From Acinetobacter lwoffii (GTDB taxonomy: Bacteria > Pseudomonadota > Gammaproteobacteria > Pseudomonadales > Moraxellaceae), in contig NZ_JAMXXK010000038.1 of assembly GCF_024129735.1 (NCBI RefSeq), forward strand, positions 1-34,118: a stretch of 34,118 nucleotides of DNA, in the 5' to 3' direction. Position numbers and translations under genes: made by a program. This document shows positions 7,133-15,371 of the stretch, piece by piece (within the stretch, counting starts at the first letter, position 1; every line of letters starts with the position of its first letter). A model generated the notes under the pieces. It was not told where the DNA came from, ran no database searches, and worked only from the letters and a program-made list of their open reading frames with translations.

Positions 7133-9820
7133 ATGATTCAACAGATTGATGCACCACTACGCGAAGACGTACGCTTACTGGGTAATTTGCTGGGGGAAAC
7201 CTTAAAATTACATGCGGGGCAGGATTTGTTTAATCAGATTGAGCAGATTCGTGCTTTATCTAAAGGCGCACGTGATGGACAGGTCGAAGCAGAAAAACAG
7301 CTAGAACAATTATTTTTGAGTCTGGAAGATGCAGAAATCCTGCCGCTGACCCGCGCCTTTACCCACTTTTTAAACTTTGCCAATATTGCCGAACAATATC
7401 ATGTGGTACGTCGTCGCCGTCAGAGCGAGTTTGATGACACTGCAGAATCGCCCAATCCTCTGGTGCCTTTATTTGAAAAATTTAAACAGCAGGAGATTTC
7501 TGCCGATACGCTGTATCAGCAAATCTGTGAACTGAAAATTGAACTGGTTCTGACCGCGCATCCCACAGAAGTCAGCCGCCGTACCCTGATTCAAAAATAT
7601 GACGGTATCAATAATGCCCTGTCCAAATTTGACCAGCAGAAACTGACTCCACGTGAACGTCAGGCAGTTCTGGCCGATCTGAAACAGCTGATCAGCTCCG
7701 CCTGGCAAACCGATGAAATCCGTCAGCATCGCCCGACTCCGATCGATGAAGCCAAATGGGGTTTTACCACCATTGAGCAAACCTTATGGAATGCAGTACC
7801 GAAATTTATCCGTGAACTAAATGGCATGGTGCAAGCGCAATGTGGCCAGAACCTGCCCTTAGATGTCGCACCCGTACGTTTTGCCTCATGGATGGGTGGT
7901 GACCGCGATGGCAACCCCAATGTCACCCACACCGTCACTCAGGAAGTACTGTGGCTGTCGCGCTGGAAAGCAGCCGATCTCTATGTACGCGATATTGAAA
8001 ACCTGCGCTGGGAACTGTCCATTCAGCAATGCAGTCCGGAAATTTCTGAAGCCTTGGGCCAGCCCCATCCTGAACCTTATCGTGAATATTTACGTGATAC
8101 CCGTACCCGCCTGAAAGCCACCCGTCACTGGCTGGCAGAAAAATTAAAAGGCAATGATGCCGATGACAGTCTGGTGATTAAAAGTAAAGATGAACTTTTA
8201 CAACCGCTCCTGACCTGCTACCGTTCACTGATGGACTGCAATCTGGCCGAAATTGCCAATGGCAGCCTGCTGGACTTTATTTACCGGGTCAACAGTTTTG
8301 GGATCGAACTGCTAAAACTAGATATCCGCCAGGAATCGGGTCGTCACCGTCAGGCGATTTCTGCGATTACCGAATATTTAGGACTGGGGAATTTTGAAAC
8401 CTGGACTGAACAGGCACGGCAAAACTTTTTACTGCAAGAGCTGCAAAGCAAACGTCCGTTGCTGCCAAAACATCTGAATGAGCCAGCAGGCAGCCTGATT
8501 GAACATCCGGATGTACAGGAAGTGTTTGCCACCATGCGTACGCTAGCCGAGCAACCGAGCGAATCTCTGGGTGCTTATATCATCTCGATGGCGGAATATC
8601 CAAGTGATGTGCTGGCGGTTTTATTGCTACAGAAAGAAGCCGGCATCAAGCAGGCGCTACGGGTGGTTCCCCTGTTTGAAACCTTAAAAGATCTGGATGG
8701 CGCAGCCGCAACCATGTCGACCCTGTTCAATATGCACTGGTACAAACAGCATATTCAGGGCAAACATGAGGTCATGATTGGCTATTCGGATTCTGCCAAG
8801 GATGCTGGTTTTATGTCGGCCAACTGGGCCCAATATCGTGCCCAGGAAGAACTGACCGCAGTTGCCCAACAACATGGCGTGCAATTGACCCTGTTCCATG
8901 GTCGTGGCGGTTCAATTAGCCGTGGCGGTGCGCCAACCCAGCAGGCACTCTTCTCTCAACCGCCAGGGTCGATTTCAGGTGCGATCCGGGTGACTGAACA
9001 GGGCGAAATGATCCGTTTCAAATTCGGTCTGGAAGAAATCGCCCTGCAGAATCTGGAAATTTATACCGCTGCAACACTGGAAGCGACCTTACTCCCGCCA
9101 CCTGAACCCAAACAGGAATGGCGCGACTTGATGCATCAAATGACCGAGCTATCGGTGCAGGTCTATCGCCAGACCGTCCGGGAAAATCCGCATTTTGTGA
9201 AATACCTGCGTACCGTCGTCACGCCAGAACTTGAACTGCAAATGCTGCCACTGGGTTCACGGCCGGCGAAACGTAAAGTCAGTGGTGGGATTGAATCACT
9301 GCGAGCGATTCCCTGGGTCTTTGCCTGGACCCAGATTCGCCTGATGTTACCGGCCTGGCTCGGTACCGGTGCTGCATTAAATGCGGTACTGGATCAGGGA
9401 CAACGCACGGTACTGGATGAGATGCTGGCAGAGTGGCCGTATTTTCAGACCCTGATTGATATGCTGGAAATGGTACTGTCCAAAGCCGATGCCAATGTGG
9501 CGCTATATTATGAATCGCATTTGACTCAGGATGAAGATCTTAAAGTTCTGGGAACAGAACTGCGTCAGCGTTTGCAGGATGCTGTACAAACCCTGTTGAG
9601 CTTAAAAGGCGAATCGAAACTCCTGAGCAGTAACGGTGTACTGGATCAGTCGATGAAAGTACGTAAACCCTATTTGTTACCGCTGCACTTACTGCAAGCT
9701 GAACTGATGAAACGTCGCCGTTTATATCTGGAACAGCAGCAGGCTGAAAATACCCCGGTCGATCATGCCTTAATGGTCAGCATTGCCGGCATTGCAGCCG
9801 GTTTACGTAATACCGGCTGA
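7133..9820 (+). CDS. ppc: Phosphoenolpyruvate carboxylase
   Basis: Carboxylates phosphoenolpyruvate with bicarbonate to oxaloacetate, refilling the TCA cycle; cytosolic homotetramer. The 895 residues compare with 883 in E. coli. The catalytic histidine motif VLTAHPTE has His143. The glycine-rich FHGRGGSISRGG loop at about 588-599 carries the second active-site region. GYSDSAKDAG lies just before it, and the protein ends in the conserved NTG. The ATG is preceded by GAGGGA at good spacing. It is monocistronic, with a terminator directly after the stop. No inserted or missing segment was seen. Confidence 0.98.
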   Translation: MIQQIDAPLREDVRLLGNLLGETLKLHAGQDLFNQIEQIRALSKGARDGQVEAEKQLEQLFLSLEDAEILPLTRAFTHFLNFANIAEQYHVVRRRRQSEFDDTAESPNPLVPLFEKFKQQEISADTLYQQICELKIELVLTAHPTEVSRRTLIQKYDGINNALSKFDQQKLTPRERQAVLADLKQLISSAWQTDEIRQHRPTPIDEAKWGFTTIEQTLWNAVPKFIRELNGMVQAQCGQNLPLDVAPVRFASWMGGDRDGNPNVTHTVTQEVLWLSRWKAADLYVRDIENLRWELSIQQCSPEISEALGQPHPEPYREYLRDTRTRLKATRHWLAEKLKGNDADDSLVIKSKDELLQPLLTCYRSLMDCNLAEIANGSLLDFIYRVNSFGIELLKLDIRQESGRHRQAISAITEYLGLGNFETWTEQARQNFLLQELQSKRPLLPKHLNEPAGSLIEHPDVQEVFATMRTLAEQPSESLGAYIISMAEYPSDVLAVLLLQKEAGIKQALRVVPLFETLKDLDGAAATMSTLFNMHWYKQHIQGKHEVMIGYSDSAKDAGFMSANWAQYRAQEELTAVAQQHGVQLTLFHGRGGSISRGGAPTQQALFSQPPGSISGAIRVTEQGEMIRFKFGLEEIALQNLEIYTAATLEATLLPPPEPKQEWRDLMHQMTELSVQVYRQTVRENPHFVKYLRTVVTPELELQMLPLGSRPAKRKVSGGIESLRAIPWVFAWTQIRLMLPAWLGTGAALNAVLDQGQRTVLDEMLAEWPYFQTLIDMLEMVLSKADANVALYYESHLTQDEDLKVLGTELRQRLQDAVQTLLSLKGESKLLSSNGVLDQSMKVRKPYLLPLHLLQAELMKRRRLYLEQQQAENTPVDHALMVSIAGIAAGLRNTG

Positions 9821-9838
9821 TTTTTCGCCCTCGCATTC

Positions 9839-9867
9839 AAAGCACATCCTGGTGATGTGCTTTTTTT
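9839..9867 (+). terminator. ppc terminator
   Basis: A 10-bp perfect stem, AAAGCACATC (9839-9848) with GATGTGCTTT (9854-9863), and a CTGGT loop are followed by a T run to 9867. It lies 19 bases after the ppc stop. Confidence 0.9.
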
Positions 9868-10126
9868 GTACATGAATTGGCCAAAACCACTCACTGCATC
9901 GTATTTTTTATAACTAAAATAACAAATCTTTATGAGTGAATTTTAAGCATAGCTATATGATTAATCCACTGATTTAACGCTACTTTTATATTAAAAATAT
10001 TTACCAATTGATAAAAAATAAATAAAAGTCAATGAATTAACTTGAACAAAAAGTTGAAAGGAGTGATTAAAACTTCCAAAAAACCGGAGTATGATGTGCA
10101 CAATTTATCTTTTGAGTGCTCATTTT

Positions 10127-11422
10127 ATGTCCAGTTGGTTTCCCAAATGGCGCCCGTATGAGGGCAGTATCGATGCACGACCAGTAGGTACCGCAGAGTA
10201 TTTGCCACCCGCACAAACGGTAGTTTTGGGTGTACAGCATGCCTTTGCCATGTTTGGCGCAACCGTACTGGCACCTTTTTTAATGGGCTTTGATCCAAAC
10301 CTGGCAATTTTAATGTCAGGGATCTGTACCATCCTGTTCTTTTTAATCACCGGTGGCCGGGTTCCAAGTTATCTAGGTTCAAGCTTTGCCTTTATTGGTG
10401 TGGTCATCGCAGCAACTGGTTATGCGGGTGGTGGCGGACTGAATCCGAATATTGGCGTTGCAGCAGGCGGGATTATCGCATGTGGCATCTTCTATGCGCT
10501 GATGGGCTTTCTGGTCATGGCGACGGGCACCCGCTGGATCGAAAAGCTGATGCCACCGGTAGTGACCGGTGCCGTGGTGATGATCATTGGCCTGAACCTT
10601 GCTCCAGTCACGGTTAAAAGCGTCATGGGCAACACCTTTAATATGTGGATGTCTCTCGTTACCGTGATGTGCATGGGCTCGATTGCCGTCTTTACCAAAG
10701 GCCTGCTGCAACGCCTGCTATTATTGGTCGGTCTGTTACTGGCCTATCTGATCTATTTCATGCTCAGCAATGTCATGGGTTATGGCACTGCGATTAATTT
10801 CCTGCCAATCCAGCAAGCAGCCTGGTTCGGTTTACCGACCTTCCATGCACCGACCTTTGAAGTCAATGCCATGCTGATCATCGCACCAGTTGCCTTGATT
10901 CTGGTGGCAGAAAATCTGGGCCATATTAAAGCCGTAGGCGCGATGACCGGTGAAAACCTGGATCCGCATATTGGTAAAGCCTTTGTAGCAGATGGTATTG
11001 CAACCACTTTAGCCGGTGGTGTGGGTGCGCCGGGTATGACCACCTATGGTGAAAACATTGGTGTAATGGCCGTGACACGGGTTTACTCGACCATCATCTT
11101 TGCAGTCGCGGGTGTCTTTGCTGTGTTCCTGGGTTTATCGCCTAAGTTTGGTGCGGTGATTCATACTATTCCAACGGCGATTCTGACCGGTGCTTCGATT
11201 ATAGTCTTTGGTTTGATTACTATTGCTGGTGCCAAAATCTGGATTGAGAACAAGGTCGATTTTTCGCAGAACAAGAACCTGATGGTGGCTGCGGTGACCA
11301 TTATTTTAGGTACGGGTGATTTTGCCCTGACTTTTGGTAGCTTCAATCTAGGTGGTATTGGTACGGCAACGTTTGCAGCCCTGTTCTTAAACTGGTTCTT
11401 CAGTCTGGTCGATAAAAAATAA
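10127..11422 (+). CDS. uraA: NCS2 pyrimidine (uracil) permease, RutG/UraA type
   Basis: Inner-membrane nucleobase:cation symporter, probably for uracil or another pyrimidine. The protein is very like E. coli RutG over its length: AQTVVLGVQHAFAMFGATVL at the start, ITGGRVPSYLGSS, then VAENLGHIKAVGAMTG and the NCS2 signature region with TTYGENIGVMAVT. Hydrophobic segments fit 12-14 TM. I choose the ATG at 10127 (431 residues) because it puts MSSWFPKW in register with the RutG N-terminus. An ATG at 10091 extends the frame by 12 residues, but its GGAG is only one base away. No rut catabolic genes are adjacent, so a uracil salvage role (uraA) is as likely as a rut role. Confidence 0.9.
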   Translation: MSSWFPKWRPYEGSIDARPVGTAEYLPPAQTVVLGVQHAFAMFGATVLAPFLMGFDPNLAILMSGICTILFFLITGGRVPSYLGSSFAFIGVVIAATGYAGGGGLNPNIGVAAGGIIACGIFYALMGFLVMATGTRWIEKLMPPVVTGAVVMIIGLNLAPVTVKSVMGNTFNMWMSLVTVMCMGSIAVFTKGLLQRLLLLVGLLLAYLIYFMLSNVMGYGTAINFLPIQQAAWFGLPTFHAPTFEVNAMLIIAPVALILVAENLGHIKAVGAMTGENLDPHIGKAFVADGIATTLAGGVGAPGMTTYGENIGVMAVTRVYSTIIFAVAGVFAVFLGLSPKFGAVIHTIPTAILTGASIIVFGLITIAGAKIWIENKVDFSQNKNLMVAAVTIILGTGDFALTFGSFNLGGIGTATFAALFLNWFFSLVDKK

Positions 11423-11457
11423 AATTCAGCGATGACTGGGCACAGCCTGTTGCAAGC

Positions 11458-11489
11458 AAAAAGACCGAACATATATGTTCGGTCTTTTT
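11458..11489. terminator. Bidirectional terminator after the pyrimidine permease gene
   Basis: A perfect 32-base palindrome centred at 11473/11474, with stem core GACCGAACATA and flanking A5 and T6 runs. It closes the permease transcript (plus strand). It can also stop the minus-strand transcript of the small genes to its right. Confidence 0.88.
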
Positions 11490-11554
11490 TGTAGCCTAAA
11501 ACAGTCTGTCTAGAATGAACTGTTTTAAGTGACTGGCAATTGATTCGCGTTGGC

Positions 11555-11668
11555 TTATTTCTGTTTTTTAAGCGCTTGCTTCAGTTGCTTCAATTTGCCT
11601 TTATGTTTTGAAATCTTTTTCAAACGTGCTTTGATTTCTTGCTTTAAAGATTTAACTTGCTTAGCCAT
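11555..11668 (-). CDS. 37-residue Lys-rich basic peptide
   Basis: The ATG at 11668 opens a 37-residue frame with 14 lysines, one arginine and one histidine. It starts MAKQVKSLKQEIK and ends in KKQK. Leucine and isoleucine spacing suggests one amphipathic or coiled-coil helix. An SD-like GGGAG precedes the ATG at about 5-9 bases. It follows the 59-codon frame at 11689-11868 with 20 bases between them, so they look like one operon. The composition would suit nucleic-acid binding, but this is inference; I do not recognise a named family. Confidence 0.6.
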   Translation of the reverse strand: MAKQVKSLKQEIKARLKKISKHKGKLKQLKQALKKQK

Positions 11669-11688
11669 GGTATTACTCCCTAGTAAGG

Positions 11689-11868
11689 CTATTCGTTAGG
11701 CTTGTGTTGTTTCACAAAACCACGAATAAATTTTCTTAATTCACGAGCAGCACTAGTATCCAGTTCTTCGCAGAGACGAATAAATTCATCACGCTCCGTA
11801 CTCTGAATACGAATTAAAAGTTGTCCATCTTTCTTGCCTGTCTTTATTTTTTTGATTTTCTCGCTCAT
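11689..11868 (-). CDS. 59-residue ribbon-helix-helix-like protein
   Basis: The frame from the ATG at 11868 encodes a 59-residue protein. A basic N-tail (SEKIKKIKTGKKDG) is followed by a short strand-like segment (QLLIRI). Two helical segments come next (STERDEFIRLCEELD and AARELRKFIRGFV), divided by a TSA turn. This order matches MetJ/Arc ribbon-helix-helix DNA-binding proteins. It is the first gene of a two-gene unit with the Lys-rich 37-mer. A palindrome at 11908-11926, 40 bases upstream, is a natural autoregulatory operator. No toxin gene is adjacent. The RHH fold is inferred by eye. Confidence 0.6.
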   Translation of the reverse strand: MSEKIKKIKTGKKDGQLLIRIQSTERDEFIRLCEELDTSAARELRKFIRGFVKQHKPNE

Positions 11869-11907
11869 TGCTTATCTCTCCAAAATAAAGACTGCTTTGC
11901 AAAAGAT

Positions 11908-11926
11908 GTATATACAATATATATAC
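11908..11926. promoter_or_regulatory. Palindrome upstream of the RHH-like gene, candidate operator
   Basis: A 7-bp perfect inverted repeat, GTATATA and TATATAC, surrounds CAATA. It lies 40 bases before the RHH-like start codon, where a -10 region and operator could overlap. It is AT-rich, so chance symmetry is possible. Confidence 0.4.
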
Positions 11927-11998
11927 TTTTTAAATTAAATCAAACTTACATTGTAAAAATATTTAATAAAATCAATTTATTTTTTTTACCATAATTTC

Positions 11999-12059
11999 TA
12001 TAAAACCGTGCAAAGCCCGTCCAGGCAAGGCTTTAGGCACTTGGCTGAATGGGCTTTTT
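11999..12059 (+). other. Orphan structured hairpin with plus-strand T run; possible tiny RNA or terminator
   Basis: An interrupted long stem pairs AAAGCCC (12012-12018) with GGGCTTT (12051-12057), CAG (12022-12024) with CTG (12045-12047), and CAAG (12026-12029) with CTTG (12040-12043). TTTTT follows on the plus strand. No plus-strand gene precedes it. A TATAAA box lies at 11999-12004, so a 50-base hairpin transcript is conceivable. It could also serve as a weak terminator on either strand. Confidence 0.35.
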
Positions 12060-12078
12060 ATGGATAAATTATTTTTGC

Positions 12079-12108
12079 AAAAAGGCGATGTTGTGCTTAA
12101 AAATCGCC
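12079..12108 (-). terminator. Terminator of the chorismate mutase operon
   Basis: On the minus strand, stem GGCGAT (12108-12103) pairs with ATCGCC (12089-12084), followed by five T (12083-12079). It lies about 70 bases past the chorismate mutase stop. Confidence 0.6.
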
Positions 12109-12176
12109 ATGGCTACAGCAAGATCTCCTGCATAGCTTGAAGATCGTCCGGCGTAGTTGAACTGAAATGAGCCCGT

Positions 12177-12464
12177 TTAAGGACGAAACTCTTTCAGTTC
12201 ACGTTGAATAAAGTATTGGAACATTTCACGGTATAGATGTTCAATAAACTCCTGATCGAGGCCCTGCTTTTGCGCCAATGCCCTAACATTTTCTACAATC
12301 TGTTCCATACGTTCTGGTGACTGCAAATCGGTTTCGGTTTTTTTGAAACGGGTGGTTTGATCAACATAAAATTGACGCGCAGCGATCAGCTCAACTAAAG
12401 CTGTATCAATGGCATCGATCTGTTGACGTGCATGTTCTAGTGATTCAGCTTTGATCTTTTCCAT
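12177..12464 (-). CDS. Chorismate mutase family protein (AroQ/PchB-like)
   Basis: A small all-helical AroQ-fold enzyme of 95 residues. Typical members turn chorismate to prephenate, or, in PchB, isochorismate to salicylate and pyruvate. The core QQIDAIDTALVELIAARQ matches helix 1. RFKKTE carries the conserved lysine and aligns with RFKASE of PchB. SPERMEQIVENVR and FIEHLYREMFQYFIQRELK match helices 2 and 3. By eye the match to PchB is closer than to the PheA/TyrA domain. The start overlaps the end of the upstream gene by 20 bases, suggesting coupled translation. No pchA-like isochorismate synthase is nearby, so mutase activity is the safer call. Confidence 0.85.
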   Translation of the reverse strand: MEKIKAESLEHARQQIDAIDTALVELIAARQFYVDQTTRFKKTETDLQSPERMEQIVENVRALAQKQGLDQEFIEHLYREMFQYFIQRELKEFRP

Positions 12465-13767
12465 GTTTTTTCAGTTCACTTTCAGTTTGATTATTACTCT
12501 TATACTTTTCTTCTAACACATTACTGAAAATACTTTCAATCATCCAGACCCGATATAAGCTATTAAATGTATAACTTTGATCATCTATGCGCAGTTCCAG
12601 TACCGGAAAATTCGGCTGCGACTTCATTTCACACAGCATATCATTGTCCTGCAGCTTGGCCAGAATATCGTCCTGGGTCAGATCTACAATATTTAACTGT
12701 TGCTGCAAATGCTTGAAATGGGGTGCATAAGACAGGTCTTCACCACGGGTCCAGACGGCCTGCAAGATCTGGTACATCGCCTCAATCCGCTGCTCCTCGG
12801 GACAGCTATAAAATAACTGTGCCATTGGCGCGATCGCCTGCTCGGTCGGTCGGCAGAACGGGGTAAATTCTACGTCAGTCCGTTTGGATAAACGTGTGGC
12901 CAGACTCCAGTCAAACTCATCCCGGCCACGATAGGACAAGGGATAAACATTCAGCTGGATATTATAATAATCCGCCAGTTCTTCCTTGATGTAAGCTAGG
13001 AGCAGCCAGGAAATCGGATCTTCCAGCGCGAGATACAAGTCCAGTTCCGGATCCATCGACTGGATCTCGTTCAGCTCTTCAGCATCACTGATCAGATGCT
13101 CACGCCATTCAATGTGATCGATCATAAAAATCGGATTACCGGTCAGCAGTTTTTGCTGCTCCAGACGCCGGGTCAGACGCAACAGGTCATCGACTGCCTG
13201 ATACTGGCGACCGCCTAAATTAAAATAGCTGGCCAGAATCGGGGTCTGATCAAAAATACGTTCGGGAAAGTCCTGTGGCTGATGATGACGACTGGCCATG
13301 GCATAAAGGGTTCGTAATTTTCCGGTCTGTTTTTGCCAGAGCATATGGAAAACATCTTCCAGCAAATACAGGAAATCTTGTCCACGCAGAGGTGTATGCC
13401 GCAAAATCAGTTCAGCCTGTTTTAAGGCCTCAGCGCTCGGTAATTCCGGCGTATCATGAAAACTGAAACGATGCTGTTTTGACAGAATCTTGGCATCATT
13501 TAGGGTGTAGTGCTGCCATTCATCAAAAGACATCTGATTTGGGGGGGCTGCATGCGAACTGGAAATAATTACTTTTAGCGGCTTGAGCTGCGGACTTAAA
13601 ATTTCTTCGAGCTGGGGCAGCTGCTGTACCGCCAGATAGCTGTACACATCATCCAGTCTTAAATGGATACTCAGCCCATCTTGAATAGATAACACCGTTT
13701 GACGGATTGGTTTCTGGTAAAACCAACTCGATCGGATTGGATCAAACCAACGGCGTAACAGGGACAT
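12445..13767 (-). CDS. Thioredoxin-fold (DsbA/HCCA-isomerase-like) protein, function unknown
   Basis: From the ATG at 13767 the protein has 440 residues, with no signal peptide and no TM. Two segments look like the start of DsbA-family or 2-hydroxychromene-2-carboxylate-isomerase-like domains: LRLDDVYSYLAVQQLPQLEE near the N-terminus and LALEDPISWLLLAYIKEE in the second half. No CxxC pair is visible in either, so a redox role is not supported. The assignment is tentative. The frame is open to 13893, but its first ATG lies in the right end of the TnpB element and the extra 42 residues are not conserved in style; MSLLRRWFDP, with AGG upstream, is the likelier start. It is translationally coupled to the downstream chorismate mutase. 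Confidence 0.75.
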   Translation of the reverse strand: MSLLRRWFDPIRSSWFYQKPIRQTVLSIQDGLSIHLRLDDVYSYLAVQQLPQLEEILSPQLKPLKVIISSSHAAPPNQMSFDEWQHYTLNDAKILSKQHRFSFHDTPELPSAEALKQAELILRHTPLRGQDFLYLLEDVFHMLWQKQTGKLRTLYAMASRHHQPQDFPERIFDQTPILASYFNLGGRQYQAVDDLLRLTRRLEQQKLLTGNPIFMIDHIEWREHLISDAEELNEIQSMDPELDLYLALEDPISWLLLAYIKEELADYYNIQLNVYPLSYRGRDEFDWSLATRLSKRTDVEFTPFCRPTEQAIAPMAQLFYSCPEEQRIEAMYQILQAVWTRGEDLSYAPHFKHLQQQLNIVDLTQDDILAKLQDNDMLCEMKSQPNFPVLELRIDDQSYTFNSLYRVWMIESIFSNVLEEKYKSNNQTESELKKHGKDQS

Positions 13768-13886
13768 GAGTTCGGCCTCGACAAAGATGACGGTGTGCAG
13801 TTCAAAAAATTGAATCTGTACAGAATAATCTATTTTTAAGATCGCAGAGCCAAAGCCCTGCATGGTGTAAAAACTTATATCAAGTC

Positions 13887-14060
13887 TTGACATACTCCCG
13901 CCACTTTCGACTAGCTCAAGTGGGGGATTCTAAAAGCAAAAGCTCTTAGGTGACTTCCTCACGGATTTCACTTGCTTTCTGCTTCACAGGGCGATCTTTA
14001 CCGCATCTTCCCTCGACAGACAAAACGGTATGTCCCACCGCTAAAATGTTACGAGAAGCG
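13887..14060 (-). ncRNA. Candidate omega (reRNA) guide RNA of element 1; extent approximate
   Basis: TnpB proteins use an RNA made from the 3' end of tnpB plus the right end, with the guide read from flanking DNA just past the element. The last tnpB codons, the downstream tract and the right-end hairpin here are almost identical to element 2, more than coding need explains. The predicted guide on the minus strand starts GACTTGATATAAG at 13886. The 5' limit is a guess from family knowledge. Confidence 0.5.
13897..13926 (-). repeat. Right-end hairpin of element 1
   Basis: CCACTT (13901-13906) pairs with AAGTGG (13918-13923). The stem is extended by two C-G pairs beyond one G-G mismatch. The matching position in element 2 is 17183-17211, with a different loop and the same stem. 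Confidence 0.7.
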
Positions 14061-15241
14061 TTAATATCTGCATTCTCGCTAAAACCACAACTAACACACT
14101 CAAACTTAGCCTGAGTAGGTCTATTTTCTTTTGCAACATGACCGCATGAACTACAAGTCTGACTTGTATATCTAGGGTCAATCTTAACGAGTAAACCACC
14201 TCGCCATTGTTGCTTATACTCCAACATATTGACAAGCATTGACCAACCTTGATCTAGGATTGATTTGTTTAAGCCTGATTTAGCTTTAACATTCTTTCCT
14301 TTTTCTTCGATTGAGCCTTTGGCTGACTTCGACATATTGGCTACTTTTAAGTCCTCAACTACGATCATTGCGTGGTTTTTGCTGAGAGTTGTCGTGACTT
14401 TGTGCAAGTAGTCATGCCGAATATTGGCAATATGATGATGTAATTTATTGATCCTTAAATTAAGTTTTTTCCAATTTTGACTAAATTCGGTTTTCTTTCT
14501 CAACTTGCGTTGAAGCCTAGCCAACTTTACTTGATTGGCTTTAAAACTATTGATTGGGTCAAATACCTGACCTGTTGATATTGTAATTAATTTCTTAATA
14601 CCAAGATCAACACCAATTGTAGATTTTGATGGATGAATTGGTTGTTCGATTTCACGGTTAGTAAAAAATGAAACATACCAAAGCCCACAAATTTTCTTAA
14701 TTGTAATACTTGTGATTTTACCAACAATTTCTTGTGATTTTTTAAATCTTATCCAACCTGTTTTTTTAGGCAAAGAAACTCGATCACCAATAACCTCACA
14801 ATCTGCAAATGGAAGTCTAAAAGATTGCTCACCATCTAATTTCTTCTTGAATCTTGGCATGAGTGGTCTAAGCTCAATCTCACCACCATCAGCCAATTTA
14901 AAAAAATTGGGTTTACGTGGTTTCCGCTTGTTTTGCTTTAAACGAGCTTGTTCTTTTTTGTTGTAAAACTTACCCCATGCTTGAGCAAGATCACGTATTT
15001 TTTGCTGTAAGCAAGCTGAATATGTTTGACCAAGAAAAGAAAATTCAGGTGTTTTTTTAAGGGGTACTAATTTTTTTTCAATGCTTTCGTAACGAATATA
15101 TTCATCTTTAGCAAACATTTCAAATGATTTAGCGAGAATTTGATTCCACACAAAACGAGCAGAACCTATTGCTTGATTAAGCAATATTTCCTGTTCTTGG
15201 TTAGGCAGAAGCCTAAACTTGTAGTGTTGTAAAATCTTCAT
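13946..15241 (-). CDS. tnpB: TnpB, RNA-guided nuclease of an IS200/IS605-type element (copy 1)
   Basis: A 431-residue TnpB/OrfB protein, ancestor-like to Cas12. It begins with the N-terminal helix-turn-helix and wedge-like region (YKFRLLPNQEQE, SARFVWNQIL, QKIRDLAQAW). The RuvC triad is intact: Asp212 in GVDLGIKK, Glu296 in IVVEDLKV, Asp392 in NADINASRN. A CxxC-CxxC zinc ribbon is present (Cys363, 366, 382, 385). The full length and motifs suggest activity. Family members cut DNA next to a short transposon-adjacent motif using the element's own RNA, which favours retention of the transposon. It differs strongly from copy 2 in its N-terminal half and very little in its last 163 residues. Confidence 0.95.
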   Translation of the reverse strand: MKILQHYKFRLLPNQEQEILLNQAIGSARFVWNQILAKSFEMFAKDEYIRYESIEKKLVPLKKTPEFSFLGQTYSACLQQKIRDLAQAWGKFYNKKEQARLKQNKRKPRKPNFFKLADGGEIELRPLMPRFKKKLDGEQSFRLPFADCEVIGDRVSLPKKTGWIRFKKSQEIVGKITSITIKKICGLWYVSFFTNREIEQPIHPSKSTIGVDLGIKKLITISTGQVFDPINSFKANQVKLARLQRKLRKKTEFSQNWKKLNLRINKLHHHIANIRHDYLHKVTTTLSKNHAMIVVEDLKVANMSKSAKGSIEEKGKNVKAKSGLNKSILDQGWSMLVNMLEYKQQWRGGLLVKIDPRYTSQTCSSCGHVAKENRPTQAKFECVSCGFSENADINASRNILAVGHTVLSVEGRCGKDRPVKQKASEIREEVT

Positions 15242-15347
15242 TAAATCATTGTTTATAAAAGAATTGTAGTGTTTGAATTATAGCAAAAATAAGCAATAAA
15301 ACCAAGAAAACATTATCTTTAATATGGCTATCGCCACTCGCTTGTAT

Positions 15348-15371
15348 CCCCCACCTGACTGTCGGTGAGGG
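15348..15371 (-). repeat. Left-end hairpin of element 1
   Basis: CCCCCACC (15348-15355) pairs with GGTGAGGG (15364-15371) apart from one C-A mismatch, around the loop TGACTGTC. Element 2 has the same loop and a different but also paired stem (18632-18655). Such covariation argues for a selected DNA structure. Confidence 0.75.

Noticed and set aside
13768..13893. N-terminal extension of the thioredoxin-fold gene to an ATG at 13893
   Set aside because: That ATG lies in the GGGAGTATGTCAA right end of TnpB element 1 and the added 42 residues have no fold-like pattern. The ATG at 13767 gives the expected start.
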